A stretch of DNA of 5,553 nucleotides, from the NCBI GenBank assembly GCA_002474345.1, contig DKQD01000073.1, positions 1 to 5,553 of the forward strand, in the 5' to 3' direction. How positions within the stretch are numbered: the stretch's first letter is position 1; each line of letters begins with the position of its first letter. Made by a program: the position numbers and the translations under genes. The notes beneath the pieces are model-generated. The model ran no database searches, was not told the origin of the DNA, and saw only the letters and a program-made list of their open reading frames with translations. Below are positions 1-5,553 of this stretch, piece after piece. Source of the stretch: Bacteriovoracaceae bacterium UBA7317. Its GTDB lineage: Bacteria; Bdellovibrionota; Bacteriovoracia; Bacteriovoracales; Bacteriovoracaceae.

Positions 1-409
1 CGTAAATTTTTTTATTTAAGTACTTGTCCCATTCAAATGATTTAGTCGGTCCACCAAAAGGCTTAAAGGAGTCCATTGCCCATTCACAAAAATCTTGAGC
101 TAACTTTAATTCTTTATTAAAAAGGAAATCTCCAAGTTTATGAAAAACTTCTGGAGAAAGTTTTTGTCCTTCCTCCCATAAATCGTCGGCTTTATCTGTG
201 TGGTAAGCTAAGACTTTCTTAAAAAATTCTTCTCGATTTTCAGCTTGTTTTAACAATTCTAAATCTTCTTTTTTTACTTCAACAAAATTATCCGTAACGA
301 AACCAACTTCTGTTAAATTTGAAATAATGCTGTGAAAACGCTGAAGAGCAAAAACATCAAGAAATTTTCTTTGGTTTTCTGTAAGCTGGTCGATTTTTAG
401 TTCTTTCAA
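1..409 (-). CDS. Hypothetical protein, 5' part only (runs off the left edge)
   Basis: I do not recognise this protein. The minus strand is open from 409 to the window edge, giving about 136 codons with no stop. The product starts (M)KELKIDQLTENQRKFLD and is rich in Lys, Glu, Phe and Leu, with alternating charged and hydrophobic residues that suggest a soluble, mostly helical cytoplasmic protein. No signal peptide or membrane segment is visible. An in-frame TGA lies 13 codons upstream of the proposed start, and no ATG or GTG lies between. TTG at 409 is chosen because AGGTGA (414-419) sits 4 bases before it, a good match to the 3' half of a Shine-Dalgarno sequence. The visible part ends in an aromatic-rich stretch (FCEWAMDSFKPFGGP). 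The gene is divergent from the kinase at 666. That it is a real gene is fairly sure, from codon-like composition, a ribosome site and a long open frame. Its function is unknown. Confidence 0.7.
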   Translation of the reverse strand, partial: MKELKIDQLTENQRKFLDVFALQRFHSIISNLTEVGFVTDNFVEVKKEDLELLKQAENREEFFKKVLAYHTDKADDLWEEGQKLSPEVFHKLGDFLFNKELKLAQDFCEWAMDSFKPFGGPTKSFEWDKYLNKKIY

Positions 410-413
410 AGCT

Positions 414-419
414 TCACCT
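414..419 (-). promoter_or_regulatory. Ribosome binding site that decides the TTG start at 409
   Basis: On the minus strand AGGTGA is followed by four bases (AGCT) and then TTG. It is the only Shine-Dalgarno-like sequence near the 5' end of the left-hand gene, and no ATG is available in frame between the upstream stop and this point. Confidence 0.5.
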
Positions 420-550
420 AAATTTTGATTAAATATTAGTCAGCTTCTTTATTCTCGTAATATTTTTTATAAAACTTAACAATTTTGTTTTGGTTTTAAG
501 CTTTTATTTTTTTCCTCTTTTCTGAGTTCAATTTAAAGTAAAATTAGTTG

Positions 551-578
551 TTTACACAAATCAAGAAAACTTTCTAAT
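551..578 (+). promoter_or_regulatory. Candidate sigma70-type promoter for the kinase/LspA pair
   Basis: TTTACA (551-556, five of six matches to TTGACA) is separated by 16 bases from TCTAAT (573-578, five of six matches to TATAAT). This predicts a transcript starting near 585 with a leader of about 80 bases before the ATG at 666. The region is very AT-rich, so chance matches are likely. A second -10-like TATAAA at 602-607 has no -35 partner at the right distance. The candidate is placed correctly to drive the genes at 666 and 4141, which have no terminator between them. Confidence 0.35.
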
Positions 579-651
579 TATTTGTTTTATTTTAGCTTTT
601 ATATAAAGATGACAAAAATAATTTCCGATAAATTTTCAAGGATTGTAGAGG

Positions 652-669
652 ATGTATTGGATTAAATGA
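652..669 (+). CDS. Possible five-codon leader ORF (MYWIK) overlapping the kinase start
   Basis: ATG at 652 is followed by TAT TGG ATT AAA and a TGA stop at 667-669. That stop overlaps the kinase start codon (666-668) as ATGA, the usual arrangement for translational coupling. AAGGA at 638-642 lies 9 bases before this ATG. The kinase's own ATG has only a weak GGA (659-661) four bases upstream, and the better AGAGGA (647-652) is 13 bases away. Ribosomes finishing the mini-ORF could therefore re-initiate on the kinase. An ORF this short can easily arise by chance. Confidence 0.2.
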   Translation: MYWIK

Positions 670-3600
670 AAAAAACAACAATAGCTAGAAAGCTAATCAT
701 TCTATTTGTTTTTTTAAGCCTAATTATTGCTACGATTGGGACAACCATTAGTCTATTCAGAGAATTTCAAAATTATAAAATCCAGGTTAAAGAAAGGTTT
801 AAGCAAATAGAAAGAACAATTCTCCCTGGTCTCGGTGCAGCTTTATTTAATGAAGACGACGATCAAATCAAAAAAGGAATATCCGGTGTTCTAAATACCA
901 GGGACATGGTTTACCTTGAAATTTTTAGAGCATATGAGGGTGTCCTGGAAAAGGAGCCTGAGTTTAAAAAGGGAAAACCCCAGGAGCTAAATAGCATCTC
1001 AAAAAAATTGGACATAATGTTTATCGAGGAAGGTAGTGATGAAAAATCTACAGGGGAAAAAGTGGGAGAGATTTTCGTCATTGCAAGTCTAGACGGTGCT
1101 ACAAAAAAAATTAAGGAACAAATTAAAGTTTTTATTGTAATCCAAGCCATTCAGTTTTTGTTTGTTACCATAATTATGTTTGCCCTTTTCAAAAGTCTTG
1201 TGAGCAGGCACCTCGTAAAAATGGCTACATATGCAGAAAACCTTAATTTTAAAGACCTTTCAGGGAATGTCCTTTCTTTGGATAGGAAGAAGGATAAATC
1301 AGATGATGAGCTCGATACAGTCGCGAACTCATTAAATAAAATGAAAGAAAACCTTTACGACACTCACAACAAGCTAAAAAGCTATTCAATTAATCTAGAA
1401 ACGGAGGTTTTAAAAAGAACAACTGATCTAGCAGAGGCATTAAAAAATATAGAATATCTTCTCAACAATATGAAGCAATCAATTTTCACAATAGACCAAG
1501 ACACAATTATTTATGGACCAGTCTCTGAGTACTCCGAAGAAATTTTTGAAACAAAAATTGAAGGAAAAACAATCTTTGAAACCCTTTTTCAATCCCTCGA
1601 CAAAAGTAGTGAAGTTTATGCAAGTATCGAATTCTGCTTTAGCTGTGTATTTGGTACCGATGAGCTTCAATGGCTCCTAATGGTTGATCTTTTTCCAACT
1701 AAGATTACCCTGGATGAAAAACATATAAAAACTAAGAAAACCTTAAAAGTAACCTATACTCCTTTATGGGATAATGGGGGTGGTCTCGATAGAATCATGT
1801 TCGTAATTGAAGACATTACCGAATTGGAAAAGCTCGAAGAGGCCATGAAAAAGCAAAAAGAAGAAAATACTAGAAATGTAGAAATTTTACAAGAACTTGC
1901 TCTTAATAAAAAAGAAGACTTGCAAATTTTCTTTTCAGGGGCCATAAACTCCTCACTAGAGCTTCAGAATCTAGGAAAAAAAATAAGAGAAAATTTAAAT
2001 AATAATAAAGCCTTTGATAAAGAAATAAGAAACCTTTTCCAAATCCTTCATTCTTTAAAAGGGAACTCAAGAATTTTTGGTCTAAGCTTAATATCTACAG
2101 AAGTTCACAAATTAGAAAATGAAGTTGCAACTTTTTTAAATAAAAATGATCCTATCTCTGAAATGGAGGAAGGTGATATAGATAAAGAAAAAGAATCAAT
2201 TAGTGAAGTCGAAAAAGAAGATAAAATAAATAGCTTGATACAAAGCTTATATGGTCTTCATGGTAATATTAATTCATATTTAAAAGCAGCTAAAATTGTC
2301 TTCGGAATGGTGTTTAAAGAAGACCTTGATTTTAAAGAGAAAATTCATGCAGGTGCCATTCAGCTAGATGCTTTTTTTGCTGAAATGTTTGGCTTAAATT
2401 CAAGGGCCCAGAGCTTCAAACAAATCCAAAAAAGTTTGGATCAAAACCCATATAGAAGAGATGAAATTGTTGATCAAGTTAGAAAATTAAATCACTCGAT
2501 AAAAGGTATCTCTCGCTCTCTCCAAGAGAAAAATCTTTCATCTCAAATACATAATTTTGAAGGACTTTTTGAAAGTCTTCTAAATAAAGAGATAAGTGAT
2601 CAGGATAAATTTGATGAAACAATTCAAAAATCTTTTTTGGATCTAAGATATGAATTCGAAAAAGTATATTTAAATACTTCTTTTTCTAAACCATATCCTT
2701 TTGAACTTAACTTTTGGAAAGAAGTATTTTACAAATCATTTAAAGTTCTTAAATCCTTCAAGATATTTGAAAGCAATAATAGCCCTTTCATTGTTGATTT
2801 AATGGAATTGAAAAGCTTTTGGAATAATTGGCATGAGCAAAAGAAAAAGCAATATACAGTAGTTGGACAAAGTGATATCATTTTGCCAATAATACTCTTA
2901 ATACAAAATATTCTCGATCAAAAAGAAGAAAATCAAGTAAAGCGCATAAAACCTTTCCTCAAAGATCTATGGACTTTTCTTTCCATTATTTCTCAAATTG
3001 ATTACTCAAGACCTTCCTTGGATTTAGAAAAGACTGTCGTAGAAGAGAATCAGGCACTTATAGACCTATTTTTCAAGTATATTCAAGATAAGGGACATAC
3101 TAAAGAAGAGTTTAATGAAGCTGTCTCGGATATTCTCCAAATTGAAAATGAAAAGGTTGGAACGTATCTCCGATCACACTATAAACTCGCCCACGAAATG
3201 AATGCGATCTACCTCGAATTTAAAAAGGACATATCAGATGCCAATATTGAAAAAGTAATTGAAGTCCTATACAAAAAAGATGACTTTACTTTCTTTACCC
3301 TTCTTAAAAATTTCTTAAAATCTGAAATGATGAGGTGGGGAATTTATACGAAAAAAATGGCCGTCCTACAATATATAGAAAATATATCAATCCTCGATGA
3401 ACAAGAAGAGACTCAATCGAAACCTACAACAATAGAAATACTCCAAGATAAAATTATATCCTTAAGATCGGCCATAACGAATGCACATTCAAGCCCTAAC
3501 CAAGAAAACCTAACAAAACTTGAGGAATCTTATGAAAACCTTTTTGACGTACCAGTAAAATACTCTTTTAACAAATACAAAAGAGTTGTTCAGGAAATTT

Positions 3601-4115
3601 CAAGATCGTTTGGTAAAAAGGTTAAGTTTACTTTAGGTGGAGACCAAGGGGCCCTTAAAAAGGAACATTTGTCACTTCTGAATGATTCAATGATTCACCT
3701 TGTAAGAAACGCTCTTGATCATGGGCTCGAAACTCCTGAAGAAAGAGTCTCCAATGGTAAAGATGAAATAGGTCAACTTGACATTATCTGTGTTCAAGGA
3801 AAATCCGAACTTGAAATTTTAATTCGAGATGATGGAAAAGGGATAAACCTTCAAAATGTTATAGATAAAGCTTTGGAAAAGGGTATTATTAAAGCCTCTG
3901 AAGCTCATGAATTGACGGAAAATGAAATATACTCACTCATTTTTCAACCAAATTTTAGTACCAGAAAAGAAGTGTCAGAAATATCTGGACGCGGTGTAGG
4001 AATGGATGTTGTTAAACAAAACCTCGATCAAATGAAAGGGGACATTAGGGTCAATTCTGAGCTAGGAAAGGGTACAGAAATTTCTTTAAAGATTCCCATA
4101 CCCAAAGTGGGTTAA
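666..4115 (+). CDS. Transmembrane CheA-like sensor histidine kinase with HAMP, PAS-like and two Hpt domains
   Basis: Inner-membrane sensor kinase of 1149 residues, predicted to autophosphorylate on Hpt histidines. In order: TM1 (about 9-31); periplasmic region 32-153, with a motif 'AALFNEDDDQIKKGI' and a following 'MVYLEIF' strand as in small Cache/PAS-like sensors; TM2 (155-176); HAMP (177-232, ending DDELDTVANSLNKM); coiled coil (232-262); PAS-like domain (265-385, ending 'FVIEDITELEKLEE'). Hpt1 (412-495) has HSLKG with His462, and Hpt2 (562-640) has HSIKG with His610. An unassigned helical region (660-910) follows, then a CheA P3-like part (920-985, 'VPVKYSFNKYKRVVQEI'). The ATPase core (1000-1146) has the N box HLVRNALDHGLE (Asn1015), DDGKG (1055-1059), the F box IFQPNFST (1092-1099), GRGVGMDVV (1108-1116) and GKGT (1134-1137). 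All nucleotide-binding motifs look intact. It ends just after the ATPase domain, so CheA's CheW-like P5 is absent. The ATG at 666 is preceded directly by an in-frame TAA (663-665), so the protein cannot start further upstream. No receiver domain is present in the protein or window. Confidence 0.93.
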   Translation: MKKTTIARKLIILFVFLSLIIATIGTTISLFREFQNYKIQVKERFKQIERTILPGLGAALFNEDDDQIKKGISGVLNTRDMVYLEIFRAYEGVLEKEPEFKKGKPQELNSISKKLDIMFIEEGSDEKSTGEKVGEIFVIASLDGATKKIKEQIKVFIVIQAIQFLFVTIIMFALFKSLVSRHLVKMATYAENLNFKDLSGNVLSLDRKKDKSDDELDTVANSLNKMKENLYDTHNKLKSYSINLETEVLKRTTDLAEALKNIEYLLNNMKQSIFTIDQDTIIYGPVSEYSEEIFETKIEGKTIFETLFQSLDKSSEVYASIEFCFSCVFGTDELQWLLMVDLFPTKITLDEKHIKTKKTLKVTYTPLWDNGGGLDRIMFVIEDITELEKLEEAMKKQKEENTRNVEILQELALNKKEDLQIFFSGAINSSLELQNLGKKIRENLNNNKAFDKEIRNLFQILHSLKGNSRIFGLSLISTEVHKLENEVATFLNKNDPISEMEEGDIDKEKESISEVEKEDKINSLIQSLYGLHGNINSYLKAAKIVFGMVFKEDLDFKEKIHAGAIQLDAFFAEMFGLNSRAQSFKQIQKSLDQNPYRRDEIVDQVRKLNHSIKGISRSLQEKNLSSQIHNFEGLFESLLNKEISDQDKFDETIQKSFLDLRYEFEKVYLNTSFSKPYPFELNFWKEVFYKSFKVLKSFKIFESNNSPFIVDLMELKSFWNNWHEQKKKQYTVVGQSDIILPIILLIQNILDQKEENQVKRIKPFLKDLWTFLSIISQIDYSRPSLDLEKTVVEENQALIDLFFKYIQDKGHTKEEFNEAVSDILQIENEKVGTYLRSHYKLAHEMNAIYLEFKKDISDANIEKVIEVLYKKDDFTFFTLLKNFLKSEMMRWGIYTKKMAVLQYIENISILDEQEETQSKPTTIEILQDKIISLRSAITNAHSSPNQENLTKLEESYENLFDVPVKYSFNKYKRVVQEISRSFGKKVKFTLGGDQGALKKEHLSLLNDSMIHLVRNALDHGLETPEERVSNGKDEIGQLDIICVQGKSELEILIRDDGKGINLQNVIDKALEKGIIKASEAHELTENEIYSLIFQPNFSTRKEVSEISGRGVGMDVVKQNLDQMKGDIRVNSELGKGTEISLKIPIPKVG
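2049..2063 (+). other. Hpt1 phosphoacceptor motif HSLKG (His462)
   Basis: The predicted phosphorylated histidine His462 begins the motif HSLKGNSRIFG, followed by 'VHKLENEV'. This matches the H-x-x-K-G, then H-x-x-E, spacing of Hpt helices in CheA P1 and related proteins. The flanking domain runs from about residue 412 to 495 and is followed by a strongly acidic linker (about 496-520). Confidence 0.85.
2493..2507 (+). other. Hpt2 phosphoacceptor motif HSIKG (His610)
   Basis: A second predicted phosphorylated histidine, His610, lies in 'NHSIKGISRSLQEKNLSSQ', followed by 'IHNFEGLFESLL'. It repeats the H-x-x-K-G plus H-x-x-E pattern of Hpt1 but is otherwise divergent. It replaces the Gly-Leu pair after the motif with Gln-Glu, so it could be a relay site, a regulatory site or a decaying copy. 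Confidence 0.7.
3678..4100 (+). other. CheA-type HATPase catalytic domain of the kinase
   Basis: Residues about 1005-1145 carry the full set of CheA-type ATP-binding boxes: N box with Asn1015, G1 DDGKG, F box IFQPNFST, G2 GRGVGMDVV and G3 GKGT. The N box wording HLVRNALDHGLE and the 'GRGVGMDVV' box are typical of CheA rather than of ordinary HisKA kinases. The reading frame ends only a few residues after G3, at KIPIPKVG. Confidence 0.92.
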
Positions 4116-4140
4116 CAAAAAGAGATAGTAATTAAGCTCC

Positions 4141-5040
4141 ATGAAAGAAGAAGAAAAAAAAATCACAAAACTTACAATTATATTCATATCCCTTTTTTTC
4201 GGTCTTATATTCCTCGATCAATTCACAAAACTTTATCTTCACTCCGTTGAATCCCTCGGAATTTTTAAACTTGCCAAAAATCACGGTATATTTCTTGGAA
4301 AATTTAGAAACATTCCCCATAGCTTAAAATTAACCTCAATCCTCATTTTTAATTTTTCAATAATTTTAATTTTGAGTTCCTTCTTTTACTTTTTAACAGA
4401 AAAGCTATTAAAGTTAAAATATGGAGTCTTCTTCCTCCTTATTGGTATTCTTGGGAACACCCTAGATAGGGTATATCTTGGGTACGTTATTGACTTTATT
4501 CCCCTATCTACGGCACGCTCAAGGTTCTTTTATAATATAGCTGACATCTATCAAATTATAGGGGCAGCAACACTTATTATTTCCCTTTTAACAGGTGAGG
4601 CCAAAAAATTATGGCCTGATAAAGAACAAAGGACAAAGTTTTGGATTGGGACTGAAATCCAAAAGCACTTTCTTCTCTCTTCACTAATTCCCTTTATAAC
4701 TTTTGGTTTTTTCTTTCTCATTTTGGAGTTTTTATCCCTCTCTCTTCTCTTTCATAAAAGCTTTGGGAGCCAATCAAGAAAGGCGAACGAGTTTATCATG
4801 GTTATTTTTGTCCCCTCTGTGGCCTTATTTCTTCTTTTTTCCATCCTGTTTTCACTCATTATTGTTTACTATTCACATAAAATTTCAGGACCTCTCTATC
4901 GTTTTCAAAAAGAGACCCAAAATATTTTGGAAGATAAAAAGCACCCAGAAAAATTGAAATTTAGAGATAACGATAAGCTTTTAAAACTTGAAAAGCTTTT
5001 CCTTGAAATAAAAGACTACGTCGGAAATTTTAAACAATAA
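4141..5040 (+). CDS. Signal peptidase II (LspA) domain fused to two TM helices and a C-terminal HAMP domain
   Basis: Predicted inner-membrane aspartyl protease that cleaves signal peptides from prolipoproteins, with an unusual C-terminal extension. Residues 1-152 are LspA-like: TM1 (9-25); DQFTK (26-30); N-x-G region 'KNHGIFLG' (46-53); TM2 (61-84); 'GILGNTLDR' (102-110); 'GYVIDFI' with catalytic Asp118; 'FYNIAD' with catalytic Asp135; TM4 to about 152. A charged linker (153-177) leads to TM5 (178-203), a short periplasmic loop (204-218), TM6 (219-243) and a HAMP-like domain (245-293, 'SHKISGPLYRFQKE'). The topology is coherent: LspA ends in the cytoplasm and the extra helix pair returns HAMP there. 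The length is 299 residues against about 160-170 for ordinary LspA. ATG 4141 is the first start after an in-frame TAA at 4129-4131; its ribosome site is poor (AGAGAT, 14 bases away). The gene lies 25 bases after the kinase, so one operon is likely. It may be a specialised paralogue rather than the housekeeping enzyme, so I give no gene symbol. Confidence 0.88.
   Translation: MKEEEKKITKLTIIFISLFFGLIFLDQFTKLYLHSVESLGIFKLAKNHGIFLGKFRNIPHSLKLTSILIFNFSIILILSSFFYFLTEKLLKLKYGVFFLLIGILGNTLDRVYLGYVIDFIPLSTARSRFFYNIADIYQIIGAATLIISLLTGEAKKLWPDKEQRTKFWIGTEIQKHFLLSSLIPFITFGFFFLILEFLSLSLLFHKSFGSQSRKANEFIMVIFVPSVALFLLFSILFSLIIVYYSHKISGPLYRFQKETQNILEDKKHPEKLKFRDNDKLLKLEKLFLEIKDYVGNFKQ
4873..5019 (+). other. 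C-terminal HAMP-like domain of the LspA fusion
   Basis: Residues about 245-293 follow the last membrane helix directly. They show the HAMP layout: a first amphipathic helix with the conserved Gly-Pro ('ISGPLYRFQKETQNILE'), a connector ('KLKFRDNDKL') and a second amphipathic helix ('LKLEKLFLEIKDYV'). The protein ends about six residues later, so no output domain (kinase, cyclase or methyl-accepting domain) follows. The assignment rests on pattern, because HAMP domains are weakly conserved. Confidence 0.7.
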
Positions 5041-5055
5041 ATTTTATAAAAAATC

Positions 5056-5553
5056 CTACTCCCAATTCGTTGGTTTGAAATTGTTTGGAACGACTTTGAA
5101 GCGGACTTCCATACCTTTTTTATCGTGCATTCCTGCCCATAAAAGATCCCCACTCATTTCATTTTGAAGCGGTATAACAGGTTTTACTGGTAACTTTATC
5201 CGGTTTCTTTTATTGATCCTTTTTAAATGAGGCTCTATCATAGAAGTAAACAAACGATTTAATTCACTACCACGACTTTCACTGCCATTAATCCTTATAA
5301 CTGGGTCAATAACGCCTCCTTCTTCATACATTGGCTTTATAAAAATACCTCTTTTAACATTTCCAAAAAATCTAACGCTAAACTCAGCAAAAACCCTTCC
5401 TTCAAATTCAACATCAGAATTAAAAGGAAGCTGAAATTTTCCACTAAATAGAGACCTCTTTTTATCTTCTTCCGGCTCATTAGAACCAATACTTTTTCCA
5501 AAAACATCAAACTCAAACCGAAGGGTCGCTTTCGTATCCTCTCCCTCCTCGTT
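5056..5553 (-). CDS. Hypothetical protein, 3' part only (runs off the right edge)
   Basis: I do not recognise this protein. The minus-strand frame is open from the right edge to a TAG at 5056-5058, giving 165 residues. An internal ATG (5331) is not the likely start, because the 74 codons upstream of it read as protein of the same character. Those codons alternate Phe/Val with charged residues ('GKFQLPFNSDVEFEGRVFA'), which suggests beta strands. The C-terminal half contains an amphipathic helix region ('LNRLFTSMIEPHLKRINKR') and then 'IKLPVKPVIPLQ', ending in VRFKVVPNNFKPTNWE. A helix-plus-strand pattern of this kind is seen in some lipid-binding or envelope proteins, but I cannot support a family. 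The start and any signal peptide lie outside the window. The gene converges on the LspA fusion with a 15-bp gap and is probably unrelated in expression. Confidence 0.7.
   Translation of the reverse strand, partial: NEEGEDTKATLRFEFDVFGKSIGSNEPEEDKKRSLFSGKFQLPFNSDVEFEGRVFAEFSVRFFGNVKRGIFIKPMYEEGGVIDPVIRINGSESRGSELNRLFTSMIEPHLKRINKRNRIKLPVKPVIPLQNEMSGDLLWAGMHDKKGMEVRFKVVPNNFKPTNWE

Noticed and set aside
602..607. TATAAA as the -10 box of the kinase promoter
   Set aside because: No -35-like hexamer lies 15-19 bases upstream; the nearest candidate, TTGTTT at 582-587, is only 14 bases away. The 551-578 pair fits better.
911..1945. Three minus-strand open frames inside the kinase gene (911-1150, 1479-1670, 1754-1945)
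   Set aside because: They lie antisense within a gene with clear conserved domains, have no ribosome sites that stand out, and their products are Phe/Ser-rich in the way expected of reversed Lys/Glu-rich codons.
3150..3235. A third Hpt domain around 'SHYKLAHEMNAIYL' in the kinase
   Set aside because: Histidines are present but the H-x-x-K-G signature is absent, so there is no direct support for a phosphoacceptor site here.
4132..4320. Minus-strand open frame of 62 codons over the start of the LspA fusion
   Set aside because: Antisense shadow of the Lys/Glu-rich N-terminus; its product ends in a run of Phe produced by the A-rich coding strand.
4660..4800. The HAMP half of the LspA fusion as a separate gene with its own start
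   Set aside because: There is no in-frame ATG between Met1 and Met220, no ribosome site, and the topology only works as a continuation of the LspA domain.
4703..4957. Plus-strand open frame of 84 codons in another frame inside the LspA fusion
   Set aside because: It overlaps the TM5-HAMP part of a strongly supported gene, and its Phe/Ser-rich composition is a frame-shifted echo of the membrane segments.
5041..5055. AT palindrome TTTTATAAAA (5042-5051) between the two convergent stops as a bidirectional terminator
   Set aside because: It has no G+C stem, would form at best a very weak hairpin, and such AT palindromes are expected by chance in DNA of this composition.
5056..5331. A complete 91-residue gene starting at ATG 5331 on the minus strand
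   Set aside because: The same frame stays open for another 74 codons to the window edge with protein-like composition, so 5331 is most likely an internal methionine of a longer gene.

Overview
This is an AT-rich window (roughly one third G+C by eye) from a Gram-negative bacterium. That follows from a periplasmic-sensor kinase and a lipoprotein signal peptidase-like protein. The base composition and the HAMP style 'SHKISGPLYRF' resemble proteins of Bdellovibrionota and the former Deltaproteobacteria, and a Bacteriovorax/Halobacteriovorax-like source is my best guess. That assignment is inference, because no rRNA or other marker gene is present.

Layout: (1) 1-409, minus strand: the 5' part of an unrecognised, probably cytoplasmic protein that runs off the left edge and starts at TTG. 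(2) 410-665: a 256-bp divergent intergenic region with a candidate sigma70-type promoter and a possible five-codon leader ORF whose stop overlaps the next start. (3) 666-4115, plus strand: an 1149-residue transmembrane CheA-like hybrid. It has a periplasmic sensor, HAMP, PAS-like, two Hpt domains, a long helical region, and a CheA-type dimerisation and ATPase core, but no CheW-like P5 domain. (4) 4141-5040, plus strand, 25 bases downstream: a signal peptidase II (LspA) domain with both catalytic aspartates, fused in one frame to two further membrane helices and a terminal HAMP domain. (5) 5056-5553, minus strand: the 3' end of an unrecognised beta-rich-looking protein that converges on the LspA gene with a 15-bp gap.

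The main interest is the central pair. A membrane-anchored, CheA-derived kinase with its own sensor is apparently co-transcribed with a HAMP-tagged lipoprotein signal peptidase. One reading, which is inference, is that lipoprotein maturation or a signal from the envelope is linked to a phosphorelay through HAMP-HAMP or membrane contacts. No receiver-domain protein lies in the window, so the phosphoryl acceptor must be encoded elsewhere.
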